From Streptomyces sp. NBC_01298 (GTDB taxonomy: Bacteria > Actinomycetota > Actinomycetes > Streptomycetales > Streptomycetaceae): a DNA stretch of 64,000 nucleotides. The first letter of the stretch is position 1. Each line of letters opens with the position of its first letter. The notes under the pieces are model-generated. The model ran no database searches. It saw only the letters and a list, made by a program, of their open reading frames with translations, and was not told the origin of the DNA. Position numbers and translations under genes: made by a program. Below, piece after piece: positions 63,016 to 64,000 of this stretch. The stretch covers positions 620,001 to 684,000 of the forward strand of contig NZ_CP108414.1 in assembly GCF_035978755.1 (NCBI RefSeq), written 5' to 3'.

Positions 63016-64000
63016 TCATGTCTTCGCCCGCCCCGTCCCGAGGATGTCCTCCCGGTGGGCCGCCGCCAGGGCGGCCGTCTCGGTGAAGTGCGGGACGCGT
63101 CCGGTGCCGCCGCGGCCGGACACGGAGAGGGAGGCGGCCGCCGTCGCGTACGCGACGGAGTCCGCGAGGCTGTCGCCCAGGGTGAGCCGGGCGGTGGCGG
63201 TGCCGGTGAAGCAGTCCCCGGCGCCGGTCGCGTCGACCGGGTCGGGGTTGACCGGGACGGGGAGGTACGCCGCCCCCGTGCCGTCGTCCAGCAGCAGCCG
63301 GTCGGCGCCCGCGGTGACCGCGACGGTGCGGGCGCCCAGGGCCCGGAAGCGGGCGGCGGCCTCGGCCGGGTCGTCGGTGTCGACCATGGCCAGCGCGTCG
63401 GCCGGGCAGGAGGTCTTCAGCAGCCCGGCCAGCGGGGCGATGCGGGCCAGCAGTGTGCGCGCCTCGCCCCGACCGGTCAGCCGGGAGCGGAAGTTGGGGT
63501 CGTAGGAGAGGTGCCCGCCGGCTCCGTGCACGGTCTCGGCGGCCAGCAGGACGGCCTCGCGGCTGCTCGGTGACAGGGCGCCGGTGATGCCGCTGGTGAT
63601 GAGGGCCTTGGAGCCGGTCAGCAACTCCCGCCAGGACTCGACGTGTTCCACCGAGAGGGTGGATCCGGCGCTGCCGGTGCGCCAGTACACGAACGCGCGG
63701 TCGCCCTCGGTGTCGGCGGCCAGCAGATAGGCGCCGTTGGGGCGCGGGGAACGGCGTACGTGGGAGACGTCCACGCCGAGTTCGGCGGCGCGGGCCAGCA
63801 GCGGGACGCTCAGCTCGTCCTCGCCGACGACGGCGAGCAGGGCGGTGCGGGCGCCGGCGGCGGCCGCGGCGGCCGCGGCGTTGAGGGCGTCCCCGGAGAA
63901 GGAGACGCGGGCGGGGGTGCCGTCGGCGGCGTCCCGCAGGGCCGTCTCGGCGTGGATCTCGACGAGGACCTCGCCCAGGACCAGGACGTCGTACGCCTCC
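63016..64000 (-). CDS. PfkB family sugar kinase, 5' end outside window
   Basis: At least 327 residues of a ribokinase/PfkB-type kinase. The frame continues in register to the edge of the window (EAYDVLVLGEVLVEI), so the start lies beyond 64000. The catalytic motif DPVDATGAGDCFTGTATA is intact. FRSRLTGRGEA and GADRLLLDDGTGAAYLP are typical of KDG kinases, so 2-dehydro-3-deoxygluconokinase is plausible; fructokinase is also possible. It is convergent with the aldo/keto reductase. Confidence 0.9.
   Translation of the reverse strand, partial: EAYDVLVLGEVLVEIHAETALRDAADGTPARVSFSGDALNAAAAAAAAGARTALLAVVGEDELSVPLLARAAELGVDVSHVRRSPRPNGAYLLAADTEGDRAFVYWRTGSAGSTLSVEHVESWRELLTGSKALITSGITGALSPSSREAVLLAAETVHGAGGHLSYDPNFRSRLTGRGEARTLLARIAPLAGLLKTSCPADALAMVDTDDPAEAAARFRALGARTVAVTAGADRLLLDDGTGAAYLPVPVNPDPVDATGAGDCFTGTATARLTLGDSLADSVAYATAAASLSVSGRGGTGRVPHFTETAALAAAHREDILGTGRAKT

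Overview
This 64 kb window is a stretch of high-GC actinobacterial chromosome, almost certainly Streptomyces. The codon third positions are nearly all G or C, and GTG (once TTG) starts and four-base stop/start overlaps (ATGA, GTGA) are frequent. Families typical of the genus are present: Tat-exported cholesterol oxidase, a GH18 chitinase with a DasR-type box, XRE/MmyB regulators, a Hanks kinase, and IS701 and IS630 elements. No phage, plasmid or CRISPR locus was seen.

Layout, left to right. (1) 0.1-3.1 kb: a gluconate module with a divergent GntR-type regulator, gluconokinase and GntP permease. (2) 3.1-10.4 kb, mostly minus strand: a WXG100-like protein coupled to an unknown protein, an atypical P450, a frameshifted gene, a beta-lactamase-fold protein that has lost its catalytic motif, and a DUF4436 protein coupled to an exported agmatine-deiminase-like enzyme. 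(3) 10.6-21.5 kb: a Ser/Thr kinase, a frameshifted ATP-grasp gene, a 1,194-residue secreted subtilase, an MFS exporter, a secreted beta-helix protein and a small membrane protein. (4) 21.9-27.8 kb: cholesterol oxidase, a two-gene dehydrogenase/AhpD-like operon, an XRE-cupin regulator with its small membrane partner and twin operators, and an ATP-dependent DNA ligase. (5) 28-33.8 kb: a hydrolase-ABC ATPase fusion with its permease, a lipoprotein beta-carbonic anhydrase and an aldo/keto reductase.

(6) 34.2-44.6 kb is a carbohydrate region. A DeoR/LacI hybrid regulator faces a D-2-hydroxyacid dehydrogenase, and both have the same palindrome upstream. Next, a LacI regulator and a sugar isomerase are transcribed divergently from a coupled operon (Gfo/Idh/MocA dehydrogenase, DUF993 aldolase-like protein, second isomerase), which is followed by an exported PL8 polysaccharide lyase. 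Two perfect copies of a 14-bp operator bracket the operon promoter. Together these genes could cleave a polysaccharide outside the cell and degrade an unusual sugar inside it; the substrate is not identified. (7) 44.7-54.8 kb: a dimethylformamidase-like lipoprotein, a VOC protein, and a cobalamin uptake operon (binding protein, permease, ATPase, then a repeat protein) behind a cobalamin riboswitch. Several small accessory genes follow.

(8) 54.8-57.5 kb is an insertion hotspot. A 163-bp foldback element, a complete IS701 element and a complete IS630 element lie end to end, each with recognisable target duplications, just downstream of a tRNA-Trp gene and its terminator. (9) 57.6-64 kb: the tRNA-Trp gene, the chitinase, two tandem serpin genes, an aldo/keto reductase, and a PfkB sugar kinase that runs off the window edge.

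The most unusual observation is the foldback element. All twelve transitions between its arms would become G-U pairs in RNA made from the minus strand, which points to a structured RNA or a selected hairpin. Also notable are a slippery heptamer at an apparent frameshift in the IS701 transposase, an IS630 stop codon completed by the target TA, and the hydrolase-ABC fusion.
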